From an uncultured Muribaculaceae bacterium (GTDB taxonomy: Bacteria; Bacteroidota; Bacteroidia; Bacteroidales; Muribaculaceae), in assembly GCA_910586475.1 (NCBI GenBank), contig CAJUHM010000047.1:1-19410 (forward strand): a stretch of 19,410 bases of DNA. The letters run 5' to 3'. Below the pieces are notes generated by a model, which did not search any database, was not told the origin of the DNA, and saw nothing but the letters and a program-made list of their open reading frames with translations. Both the position numbers and the translations under genes were made by a program. Positions 1-6,546 of the stretch are shown here, in pieces. Within the stretch, counting starts at the first letter, position 1. Every line of letters begins with the position of its first letter.

Positions 1-10
1 TGCCACGTCT

Positions 11-126
11 TAAGTGAAGGTCGTAGGAAACCATTTGAGCAGATGTAACAATAGTAGCCCACGCGATATGCGTGAGAACCACTATGCTATCCTTGCTCGG
101 TTGAAAATTTCCTACGTTTTCACTTA
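11..126. ncRNA. Rod-like structured RNA or structured 5' leader (unidentified)
   Basis: Bases 11-18 pair with 119-126 and bases 22-30 pair with 108-116, giving an outer stem of about 20 pairs with a small internal bulge. Inside it, 37-41 pairs with 94-98, 51-55 with 81-85, and 60-64 with 70-74 around a 5-nt loop. The whole element folds as one extended hairpin with internal loops. Strand is unresolved. In the inner hairpin, extra G-U pairs form only in minus-strand RNA. In the outer stem, the 19-20/117-118 pairs are G-U only in plus-strand RNA. A good minus-strand promoter lies at 191-221, while a terminator-like hairpin at about 131-155 reads on the plus strand. It could be a small RNA (the rod shape recalls 6S RNA) or the leader of a gene beyond the left edge. 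I recognise no family. Confidence 0.4.
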
Positions 127-130
127 CAAG

Positions 131-155
131 ATAAGCATAACGCTTCTTATTTTTC
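131..155 (+). terminator. Weak terminator-like hairpin with T-run
   Basis: ATAAG at 131-135 can pair with CTTAT at 146-150 and is followed directly by a run of T, as in an intrinsic terminator on the plus strand. The stem is only five A/T-rich pairs, and an alternative pairing (133-136 with 142-145) competes. It would make sense only if the structured element at 11-126 is transcribed rightward, which the promoter evidence does not favour. Confidence 0.22.
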
Positions 156-190
156 CAAAATGTCGTGATGGGATTACTCCCCTTCAACTG

Positions 191-221
191 CAAAGTTACA
201 ACTTTTTGCATTGCAAATCAA
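191..221 (-). promoter_or_regulatory. Bacteroidetes-type promoter, leftward
   Basis: On the minus strand, TTG (219-221) is followed after 20 nt by TAACTTTG (198-191). This matches the Bacteroidetes primary sigma consensus (-33 TTTG/TTG and -7 TAnnTTTG) and has the same spacing as the promoters at 10425-10455 and 19289-19319. Transcription would start near 183-186 and run left through the structured element at 11-126. No coding frame opens on the minus strand before the window edge, so the product is an RNA or a long leader. Confidence 0.6.
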
Positions 222-558
222 TAGGCTTGGATAAATAAGTTTTGGTCTTAGATATATACATCTATACTGAACCAAACCAATAAATATATGCTGGGCAAAA
301 GTGAAATGCTACAGTCAGTTTTTCTTTTCACCAGCCTCTATCTCTATCTACATACCGACCACCGAAAGAAGAAAAACAAGGCAAAAGAATAGAACTAAAA
401 ATAACTAACACCCGCAGATTAAACTTAAATCCTTACTATTCTCTTGTACTAAATTTCTCAATTAGCACATATTTAGTACATCTAATTTTAGATTACCATC
501 TATATATCAATTAGTTAAATACGACACATCGAAGCACAAGATGTTTTCAGGCAGAGAA
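222..558. other. AT-rich intergenic region without a gene
   Basis: This AT-rich spacer lies downstream of the last gene of the acyl-modification operon. I see no supported coding frame. It contains a perfect 10-bp inverted repeat (445-454 and 471-480, 16-nt spacer) and a small hairpin (526-530 with 540-544) just past the stop codon of the last gene. Neither is followed by a clear T-run on the minus strand, so the operon's terminator is not identified. Confidence 0.6.
445..480. repeat. Perfect 10-bp inverted repeat, 16-nt spacer
   Basis: TGTACTAAAT at 445-454 is the exact reverse complement of ATTTAGTACA at 471-480. It could be a regulator site or a hairpin. It is not followed by a T-run typical of a terminator on either strand and is not next to a recognisable promoter, so its role is unknown. 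Confidence 0.5.
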
Positions 559-1902
559 TCAGAGTCGTTTCGGCTTCTGGGTCAGAATTGAGCGGATGTT
601 TTTTGCCACGCCTAACGAATAGGCATTGAAGATATTGTGGACGAACACGACATCGGTCACTCCGTTGGTGCGTATGTACGATTCCAGATTGTCGATGAAA
701 TAACGGTGGTCGACAACATGGACCTCATCGAACGAGCCGAAAAGGAAAGGAGGCAACGCATTTCCGAAACTGTCTTTGATTATGAGCAGGCGGCGACCGG
801 TCTTTCCCGATGTGCGCACGACTGTCACCTTAGCGTCGCCCCCCATGAACATCGAATAACTACTACCGCCTTTATAGGAATTCGGCATGAAGAAATCGCC
901 CTTGTAGGTGGCAGACTGGGATTTTACATGAAATGCAGAATCGAGCGTAAATGAGCGGTAGGTCGTCGAATAGAGCGTGTCCTTCGGAGTGTAGTAGACA
1001 AAAGTCTCCGGCGAGCGCCTGACGGCGTTGTCCTTTGAGTAGCCATACATCGAGCCGACAAAGCCCTGACGCTCATGAACGTCGAAACGGTCAATGGTCG
1101 AAAACGGCACCCGTGCCACCTCGGCGAATTTCATCGCGGCATAGTATGCGCCGAGCGGAGTCCAGTGATGGTCGGTCCGGAAATAGATCGGCTCTGAAGC
1201 GTGCTGTCCGAGAATGGTATAGACGTCGACTGCCCTGACCGAATCGTCGAGAAGCGAATAGATATTGCGTATTGTGGGCAACTGCCGGTAGGTGCGCGAC
1301 TTTACCTTGTCAGGACAATAGTATTCGATCGGTGTCGGGATGACCATGCAATAGACATTCACCGCGCTCCCGAGCGTCTTTTTATAGAAGTTTACGGTTT
1401 CAGCCCACGCTTTTCCTCCCGAAGCCTCACCTTTATAGACCATCATTGCACGCACCTCCGGAATCTCTCCGGCCACAATGATTCCCCCCGACGCCACCTT
1501 TGCAGGGGCGTTGGCTCCGATCTGACCGACGTCGGCAATGTCACGGTTTTCCCTCTCGCCTGCCTGGTCGTCGGCCACCACATCCTCCTCCGTCTCAGCG
1601 CCGGGCAGTTCGGCATGGAATGTGACCGCGTCATCGCCCGAACGGCGCAGAACCATTCCATCCTTGATCTGCATGTGGAGCGCCATGAAACGGTCGCGAT
1701 AGGGTTCACTGTCGCTGAACCATGCTGAGATGTCGCGCGAGTAGTTCCCGGCGAAAAGAGCCTCATGACTATAGTCCGGGAAAGTGGCGAGATCGCGTTT
1801 TTCCAGTTCAGAAAATGTCGAACGCGGAAAAGCGACAAACACGACAGTCAGCACTCCGAAAAGCGTTCCGATCAAGACAAGAAATACGATGTGACGGTTC
1901 AT
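559..1902 (-). CDS. DHHW family protein, membrane-anchored (AlgX/AlgJ-like)
   Basis: Probable exported acyltransferase or esterase acting on a cell-surface glycan (inference from family and neighbours). The 447-residue protein begins with a hydrophobic segment (about 5-25) that looks like a signal anchor. A family-typical N-terminal module follows (about 28-88), then an acidic, Ala/Gly-rich linker (about 89-140), then the SGNH-like core. The core has TDHHW at 243-247 and KDSFGN at 376-381. By analogy with TDTHW and the serine motif of AlgX/AlgJ, D244, H246 and S378 are the likely catalytic triad. It starts 24 nt after the stop of a paralogous DHHW gene and is the last gene of a four-gene run with the MBOAT and SGNH genes. 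The substrate cannot be told from sequence. Family assignment is firm; enzymatic role is moderate. Confidence 0.85.
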   Translation of the reverse strand: MNRHIVFLVLIGTLFGVLTVVFVAFPRSTFSELEKRDLATFPDYSHEALFAGNYSRDISAWFSDSEPYRDRFMALHMQIKDGMVLRRSGDDAVTFHAELPGAETEEDVVADDQAGERENRDIADVGQIGANAPAKVASGGIIVAGEIPEVRAMMVYKGEASGGKAWAETVNFYKKTLGSAVNVYCMVIPTPIEYYCPDKVKSRTYRQLPTIRNIYSLLDDSVRAVDVYTILGQHASEPIYFRTDHHWTPLGAYYAAMKFAEVARVPFSTIDRFDVHERQGFVGSMYGYSKDNAVRRSPETFVYYTPKDTLYSTTYRSFTLDSAFHVKSQSATYKGDFFMPNSYKGGSSYSMFMGGDAKVTVVRTSGKTGRRLLIIKDSFGNALPPFLFGSFDEVHVVDHRYFIDNLESYIRTNGVTDVVFVHNIFNAYSLGVAKNIRSILTQKPKRL

Positions 1903-1926
1903 TGGTACTTGCGGATAAGATAGGTT

Positions 1927-3051
1927 CTATTGGTTGAGATATGTGATATACATGTCATAGGTGCGTGCCGTAGAGGCATGGGTCGCATTATTGGCGAAGA
2001 GAATGTCGGTTATTGCGTTATCCGCAACATAGTCTCTCATATTTTCGGTAAAATAACGGCAATCAATCACATGAATCTCCTCAAACGATCCGAACAGATA
2101 GCCGGGTATAGCGTTTCCGAAGCTGTCTTTGAGAATGATCAGCCGGCGTCCGTTTTTAGTCGGAGTCACAACCCTTGTCAGCTTCGAGTCGCCGCCCATG
2201 AAGGTGCAGTAGGTCGACACACCCTTGAACGGAAGGAAAAATTTACCCTCGCGAGGCTCAGTCTGCGAGACTACGCGGCGTCGAGCCTTGTCAAGCGAAT
2301 AGGTGACATAGGTCGTCGAGACCTCTATGTCACGCGGCGTATAGTAGACGAAATCCTCCGGAGCATTCTTAACCGCGGGATCTTTCGAGAAGCTGTACAT
2401 CGTGCCGACATAGTCTTCGACAACGTGGGTGTCGTAGTCTTCAAGCGGGAGAAACGGGACCCCGGCAGCCGAAGCAAACGCTTTTGCAGCATAATAGGCA
2501 CCGAGCGGAGCCCAGTGGTGGTCGGTACGGGAGTAGATCGGTTCGTCGACATGCTCGCCAAGCACCGGAAAAAGATCAATTCCCTCCACCCCCGGCTCAA
2601 GTTCCCCGAACATGACACGGATGAACTCGTGAGTGGATTTCGGCAGATTTGCCGCCGCGTCGGGTGTATAGTAGGCCGACGCCGTAGGGATCGGCATGAC
2701 CCAGATTCTGACATCGGGAAATTCCTGATGGTAACGGTTGACTGATGCGGCATAGCTACGGGCCGACGAGGATGTTCCGCCGAAAGTGTCGAACGAACGG
2801 ACACTGTCGCCCTTGCCGACAACAAAGATTCCGCGCGAGGTGCGCCTGTACGGGGCCGACCCGGTCACGGTGTTGACATAATCATATTCGACATAGCCCG
2901 TCGGCTGTTCTTCCGAAACGGCGTCGTCAGCGGATCCGCCCGCCAGAGCAATAAATTCGGCATGCATGTCATCGACCGACTCAGGGGTTTCGGCTACTGC
3001 CGGTAACATTCCGGCGGCAGCTACCATTTGGATTATGAGTAATTTCTTCAT
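1927..3051 (-). CDS. DHHW family protein, secreted, N-terminally shortened
   Basis: Second DHHW protein of the acyl-modification operon. I chose the ATG at 3051 (374 residues) because it opens a classic signal peptide: MKK, a hydrophobic core, and a likely cut after Ala-Val-Ala near residue 20. The longer frame would start at GTG 3129 inside the MBOAT gene and put about 26 charged residues in front of the signal. TDHHW lies at 176-180 and KDSFGN at 308-313, so D177, H179 and S310 match the expected triad. The core closely matches the downstream paralogue; 23 of 30 residues agree around the DHHW motif. The N-terminal module present in the paralogue is missing: after the signal there are only about 50 residues before the core. 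It starts 40 nt after the MBOAT stop. It is probably a periplasmic transferase or esterase working with the MBOAT protein (inference). Confidence 0.83.
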   Translation of the reverse strand: MKKLLIIQMVAAAGMLPAVAETPESVDDMHAEFIALAGGSADDAVSEEQPTGYVEYDYVNTVTGSAPYRRTSRGIFVVGKGDSVRSFDTFGGTSSSARSYAASVNRYHQEFPDVRIWVMPIPTASAYYTPDAAANLPKSTHEFIRVMFGELEPGVEGIDLFPVLGEHVDEPIYSRTDHHWAPLGAYYAAKAFASAAGVPFLPLEDYDTHVVEDYVGTMYSFSKDPAVKNAPEDFVYYTPRDIEVSTTYVTYSLDKARRRVVSQTEPREGKFFLPFKGVSTYCTFMGGDSKLTRVVTPTKNGRRLIILKDSFGNAIPGYLFGSFEEIHVIDCRYFTENMRDYVADNAITDILFANNATHASTARTYDMYITYLNQ

Positions 3052-3091
3052 TTTTCTGAATTTTGACAATTGGAGGATTGTTTGGCTGAGA

Positions 3092-4537
3092 TCAGAATCT
3101 CGTATAGAGGAAAGCGTTGTTTGTCGCACCGATCAGCAGCGCCACACTGACAATAAGAATCAAAGCCGAGACAACGACACGCGTGCCAAGAGCAACAGTC
3201 ACATGACCTGCGGAACTCTCTCCGAAAATACGCGACGGCAGCGAAGAGACAATCCGGCGCACAGGCATGCAGAACAGTATCGCCACGATCCAGAGCCAGA
3301 ATCGGTCGAAAACCGCACTCTCGGCTACAAAGTCCCAGTGGTCGGCCGACAGACCGAAAAAGGAATGGAAGAACACTCCCATCCGGCCAAGATCGTCGAA
3401 GTAGAATATACCCCATCCGACAACAATCAGCAGCAGGGCGTAGAGGTGGAGCAACGGGCGCGGAATCCGGGAAACATAAGGGAGAATCGCAAACTTCTCG
3501 ACCATGACGATCAACCCGAAATAGAGTCCCCACAGGATAAAATTCCATGCGGCGCCATGCCACAGACCGGTCAGAAACCAGACAACCATTATGTTGAGAA
3601 ACTGATGGGCGCGATTGCCTCCCAAGGGGATATAGACATAGTCACGGAAGAACGAACCGAGCGACATGTGCCAGCGGCGCCAGAATTCCGTGATTGTCCC
3701 CGAACAATAGGGATGGTTGAAATTCTCGCAGAAGTGGAAACCGAGACAACGTCCGATTCCGATCGCCATGTCGCTGTAGCCCGAGAAATCGAAATAGATC
3801 TGGAATGTGAAGGCGACAATGCCGATCCACGCACCTCCGGTCGAAAGATTCGACATGTCGGATTTGAGAAACTGGTCGGCGATCTCAGAAAACTGGTTGG
3901 CGATAATCACTTTCTTGCCGAGACCGATCAGAAACCGGAAAACTCCGTCGGAAATATCTTCGGCCGAAGCCCGGCGCGAATTGATCTCTGCCGCAACAGA
4001 GCCGTAGCGCACGATCGGGCCTGCGATGAGCTGCGGAAACATCGAGATGTAGAGCAGCAGATTGAAGAAATTGCGCTGCGCAGGCGCCTCGCGGCGATAG
4101 ACATCGACCAGATAGCTGACCGACTGGAATACATAGAAACTGATACCTATCGGCAGTGCGATCGATGGAATGCCGACCGGAATTCCGAGATCAGCAAGAA
4201 TCCGAGCGAAGAAACCGGTGTACTTAAACGTTGCCAGAATCGCCACATTGGCCGTAACGCCTGCGGCAAGGGCTATTTTGCGGTGGTTCGATGCCGAGGC
4301 GATCACTTTGCCGGCAAAAAAGTTGACCGCAACGCAACCCAGCATAAGGAAAACATAGACCGGTTCTCCCCAGGCATAGAACAGGAGCGAGAAAACCACA
4401 AGCACAGCATTGGCGAAGGGGTGCTCACACTCAAGCCTTCCGGAGAAGAGCCGGCGGTCAATCAGCCGTGCCCCGGTATAAAGAAATATGAACGCGGGAA
4501 GAAATACGAACAGGAAGAACAGATCGGAAAAAACCAT
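3092..4537 (-). CDS. MBOAT family membrane-bound O-acyltransferase (AlgI-like)
   Basis: Polytopic inner-membrane O-acyltransferase of 481 residues, expected to move acyl groups (acetyl in studied relatives) from a cytoplasmic donor across the membrane for glycan modification. Family signatures seen are FPQLIAGPIVRY (167-178), the FWRRWHMSLGSFFRDYVYIP block (285-304), and LTGLWHGAAW (322-331) with the presumed catalytic H327. Many hydrophobic segments run from residue 5 to the C-terminus. The ATG lies 2 nt after the stop of the SGNH gene, which indicates translational coupling, and two DHHW genes follow. The same partnership (AlgI with AlgJ/AlgX; DltB with DltD) is known for alginate and teichoic acid modification. 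The target polymer here is unknown because no glycan synthesis genes are in view. Confidence 0.93.
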   Translation of the reverse strand: MVFSDLFFLFVFLPAFIFLYTGARLIDRRLFSGRLECEHPFANAVLVVFSLLFYAWGEPVYVFLMLGCVAVNFFAGKVIASASNHRKIALAAGVTANVAILATFKYTGFFARILADLGIPVGIPSIALPIGISFYVFQSVSYLVDVYRREAPAQRNFFNLLLYISMFPQLIAGPIVRYGSVAAEINSRRASAEDISDGVFRFLIGLGKKVIIANQFSEIADQFLKSDMSNLSTGGAWIGIVAFTFQIYFDFSGYSDMAIGIGRCLGFHFCENFNHPYCSGTITEFWRRWHMSLGSFFRDYVYIPLGGNRAHQFLNIMVVWFLTGLWHGAAWNFILWGLYFGLIVMVEKFAILPYVSRIPRPLLHLYALLLIVVGWGIFYFDDLGRMGVFFHSFFGLSADHWDFVAESAVFDRFWLWIVAILFCMPVRRIVSSLPSRIFGESSAGHVTVALGTRVVVSALILIVSVALLIGATNNAFLYTRF

Positions 4538-4539
4538 GA

Positions 4540-5349
4540 TTATTTTTTCTCGGAGAGGGTTTCAATAACTGTTTTAGAAATAATTTCAGCAACGCGGCGT
4601 GCCCCTTCGGCCGATGTGTGGGTTCCGTCGGTAGTGAAACGCGGCTTCACCTTCTCTTCGGCCGGATCGATTCCGCTTTCAAGATCGAGTCTGACGACCG
4701 GAACTCCAAGCCGCTTTCCGCAGCGCGCGATCAGATCGGCCACGCGGGCTATGTTGGCGGGCGAAGTCGCCGTGGTCGGCATCGGAGTCACAAGGATCAG
4801 TGATGTTCCGGGGAAACCCTCCTGCAACATACGGCAGGAAAGCATCACCGAACGGGCAAGCGAGGTCGCTCCAGAGGGGAGAGCCGACGTGATTGTCGAC
4901 AGATTGACCTGCGAGGCGTCATCCGCCCATATGCCGGGGCGGCGGCGCGAAAACCACGCGTCATTCGTCCCGCACATGACAACGATCAGGTCCGGTACCG
5001 GAACCCGGCAGGAATCGGCATCGGATTTCAGCCTGACAACCTGATTGTAGACGACATTGTCCGGACCGATAACCGCAATGTTTTCGTCGGGGTTGCGGCG
5101 TGTGCGGGCCGTGTTTGTCCAGGTTGCTCCACTTCTGGCATAGCTGCGGCAGAAGGCCGGCTGAAGCGTTTCGCGCAGCCAATAGTTCCAACCCTTAGGA
5201 TTGTCGCAGAGATCGCCGCCAATCCATGTGTTGCTATCGCCCAAAAGAATCATGTTTGCATCCCCGGTTGCCTTGGTCTCTCCGTTTGCAAAAACAGCAA
5301 AACAACAGGCAATAGCCATCAGAATGTATACGGCCAGTTTTCGGCACAT
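4540..5349 (-). CDS. Exported SGNH/GDSL hydrolase
   Basis: Exported SGNH-fold esterase or acyltransferase of 269 residues and first gene of the acyl-modification operon. It has a signal peptide (about 1-22). Block I is LLGDSN (35-40) with catalytic S39, the block II Gly is G74 in RSGATW, block III is CGTND (126-130) with N129, and block V is DGTH (241-244) giving D241 and H244. All four SGNH blocks are intact, so activity is likely. Deacetylase (in the manner of glycan O-acetylesterases) and transferase are both possible. The stop codon is 2 nt from the start of the MBOAT gene. A promoter-like element lies at about 5479-5486, leaving a leader of roughly 120 nt. Substrate unknown. Confidence 0.88.
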   Translation of the reverse strand: MCRKLAVYILMAIACCFAVFANGETKATGDANMILLGDSNTWIGGDLCDNPKGWNYWLRETLQPAFCRSYARSGATWTNTARTRRNPDENIAVIGPDNVVYNQVVRLKSDADSCRVPVPDLIVVMCGTNDAWFSRRRPGIWADDASQVNLSTITSALPSGATSLARSVMLSCRMLQEGFPGTSLILVTPMPTTATSPANIARVADLIARCGKRLGVPVVRLDLESGIDPAEEKVKPRFTTDGTHTSAEGARRVAEIISKTVIETLSEKK

Positions 5350-5420
5350 GTTGAAATCAGTTTTAGAAGTTGCTTGAATATCGCATCCGGCCGGCGTCGG
5401 TTCGGATTTTAAAGGTTTCA

Positions 5421-5427
5421 GGGGGGG
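5421..5427. repeat. G7/C7 homopolymer in the leader of the acylation operon
   Basis: Seven consecutive G on the plus strand (C7 in the minus-strand transcript) lie between the promoter-like element at 5479-5486 and the SGNH start codon at 5349. Such tracts can vary in length by slippage, but at seven bases it may simply be chance. Confidence 0.5.
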
Positions 5428-5478
5428 AACCGGTCAGATTGCATGTATCGAAGCGGACGATGCCGCTTCAGCTGCATA

Positions 5479-5508
5479 CAAAGTTACGCATTTTCAGAAG
5501 AAAAAAGC
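5479..5508 (-). promoter_or_regulatory. Possible promoter of the SGNH-MBOAT-DHHW operon
   Basis: TAACTTTG on the minus strand (5486-5479) matches the Bacteroidetes -7 element. Upstream, at the -33 distance, there is only a T-run (complement of A5501-5506) and no TTG, so the match is partial. It lies in the 186-bp gap after pdxB, and no other candidate in that gap looks better. The T-run also follows a very weak 3-bp hairpin (5507-5509 with 5516-5518), which might contribute to ending the pdxB transcript. Confidence 0.5.
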
Positions 5509-5535
5509 TATCGGCAGCAGGCAAATAACATTTTT

Positions 5536-6546
5536 TCAAAAAATCTCGGCGCGAAGACGGTAGTTATTGCGCAATTGCTCGAACGAAGAAGAGTCTGCGC
5601 GCAGGTCTGCGGTATCTTTAAACGGATCGTAGCTCCGGACCACCATTCCCGCAGTGACCGTATCAGGAGCCGACGGCGGAATCGGCTCAGACAGGACAGG
5701 GACCGGCAATCCGAGTTTTTCAGCAACCGCTCCGACAGCCATTGCCGTCGCACGGATCTTGCCTTCACGCGAATAGCCGGCAATGTGCGGCGTGGCGATA
5801 TAGGCCAGTCTGAGTAGCCGCTCACTGATCTTCGGCTCGCCTTCCCAACAGTCAACGACAGCGTTGCCCGCTTTTCCAGCCTCGATTGCCTCAACCCATG
5901 CATCATTGTCGGCAACCGGTCCGCGCGCCGAATTTATGACCATCGGACGACGCCCGAGCGATCCGAAAAACCGCGCGTCGAACAGATGATGCGTCGGATG
6001 AGGTCCGGACTTAGTGTAGGGAGTGTGGACGGTGATAATATCGGCATAGCGAGCTATTTCATCAAGAGAGCAGAAGCCCTCCTTCCCTTCCCGTTCGGCC
6101 CTGGAAGGATCACAAAGCATAAGGTTCATGCCCAGGCCTTCAGCCCAGCGGGCCACGATCGATCCGACGTTGCCGACTCCGACAATCCCGATTGTTAAGC
6201 CTTTCAGATCCTTGCCATAGGCAGCGATGACGGCCGCGAGAACATATTGCGCCACGGCCGGAGCATTACATCCGGGTGCGTTGCACACAGTTATGCCGGC
6301 GGCACGACACCATTCAGCGTCGACATGATCGAGACCGATCGTTGCCGAAGCAATGATGCTGCATTTCGATCCGTCGAGCAGATGCCTGTCGCAGCGGGTT
6401 CGTGTGCGAGTGATCAGCGCGTCGGCATCTGCCATAGCTTCCGGAGTGATTTCTTCCGGCGAAAGATAGCTGACCGACGCCACATTTTCAAAGATTCCGC
6501 GCGCAAAAGGGATGTTGCGCTCGATAATTATGCAAGGAGAGCCCAT
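5536..6546 (-). CDS. pdxB: Erythronate-4-phosphate dehydrogenase
   Basis: Oxidises 4-phospho-D-erythronate to 2-oxo-3-hydroxy-4-phosphobutanoate in the DXP-independent synthesis of pyridoxal phosphate (cytoplasmic, NAD-dependent). The protein has 336 residues, compared with about 378 in E. coli. Seen are the Rossmann motif GVGNVG (123-128), R208 in SARGP, E237 in WEGEP and H254 in TPHIAGY, which together give the Arg-Glu-His set of the D-2-hydroxyacid dehydrogenase family. WEGEP, HIAGYSREGK and a C-terminal tail with YDPFKDT and FEQLRNNYRLR are PdxB hallmarks and argue against SerA or GhrA/B. Its start overlaps the end of the upstream membrane-protein gene by 19 nt, so it belongs to the rlmL-like/purD operon. 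Confidence 0.93.
   Translation of the reverse strand: MGSPCIIIERNIPFARGIFENVASVSYLSPEEITPEAMADADALITRTRTRCDRHLLDGSKCSIIASATIGLDHVDAEWCRAAGITVCNAPGCNAPAVAQYVLAAVIAAYGKDLKGLTIGIVGVGNVGSIVARWAEGLGMNLMLCDPSRAEREGKEGFCSLDEIARYADIITVHTPYTKSGPHPTHHLFDARFFGSLGRRPMVINSARGPVADNDAWVEAIEAGKAGNAVVDCWEGEPKISERLLRLAYIATPHIAGYSREGKIRATAMAVGAVAEKLGLPVPVLSEPIPPSAPDTVTAGMVVRSYDPFKDTADLRADSSSFEQLRNNYRLRAEIF

Noticed and set aside
14..238. Possible 74-residue protein on the plus strand
   Set aside because: It runs through the structured element and an opposing promoter, resembles no known protein, and its codon pattern is not gene-like.
526..544. Hairpin after the last gene as its terminator
   Set aside because: Only five pairs with a 9-nt loop and no T-run on the minus strand.
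3052..3129. Extended start (GTG 3129) for the second DHHW gene
   Set aside because: It would overlap the MBOAT gene and bury the signal peptide behind charged residues; ATG 3051 begins a standard signal peptide.
2966..5044. Long plus-strand open frame of 692 codons
   Set aside because: It lies antisense to three well-supported genes (DHHW, MBOAT, SGNH), is Arg/Glu/Asp-rich and without any domain, as expected from the shadow of genes with strong codon bias.
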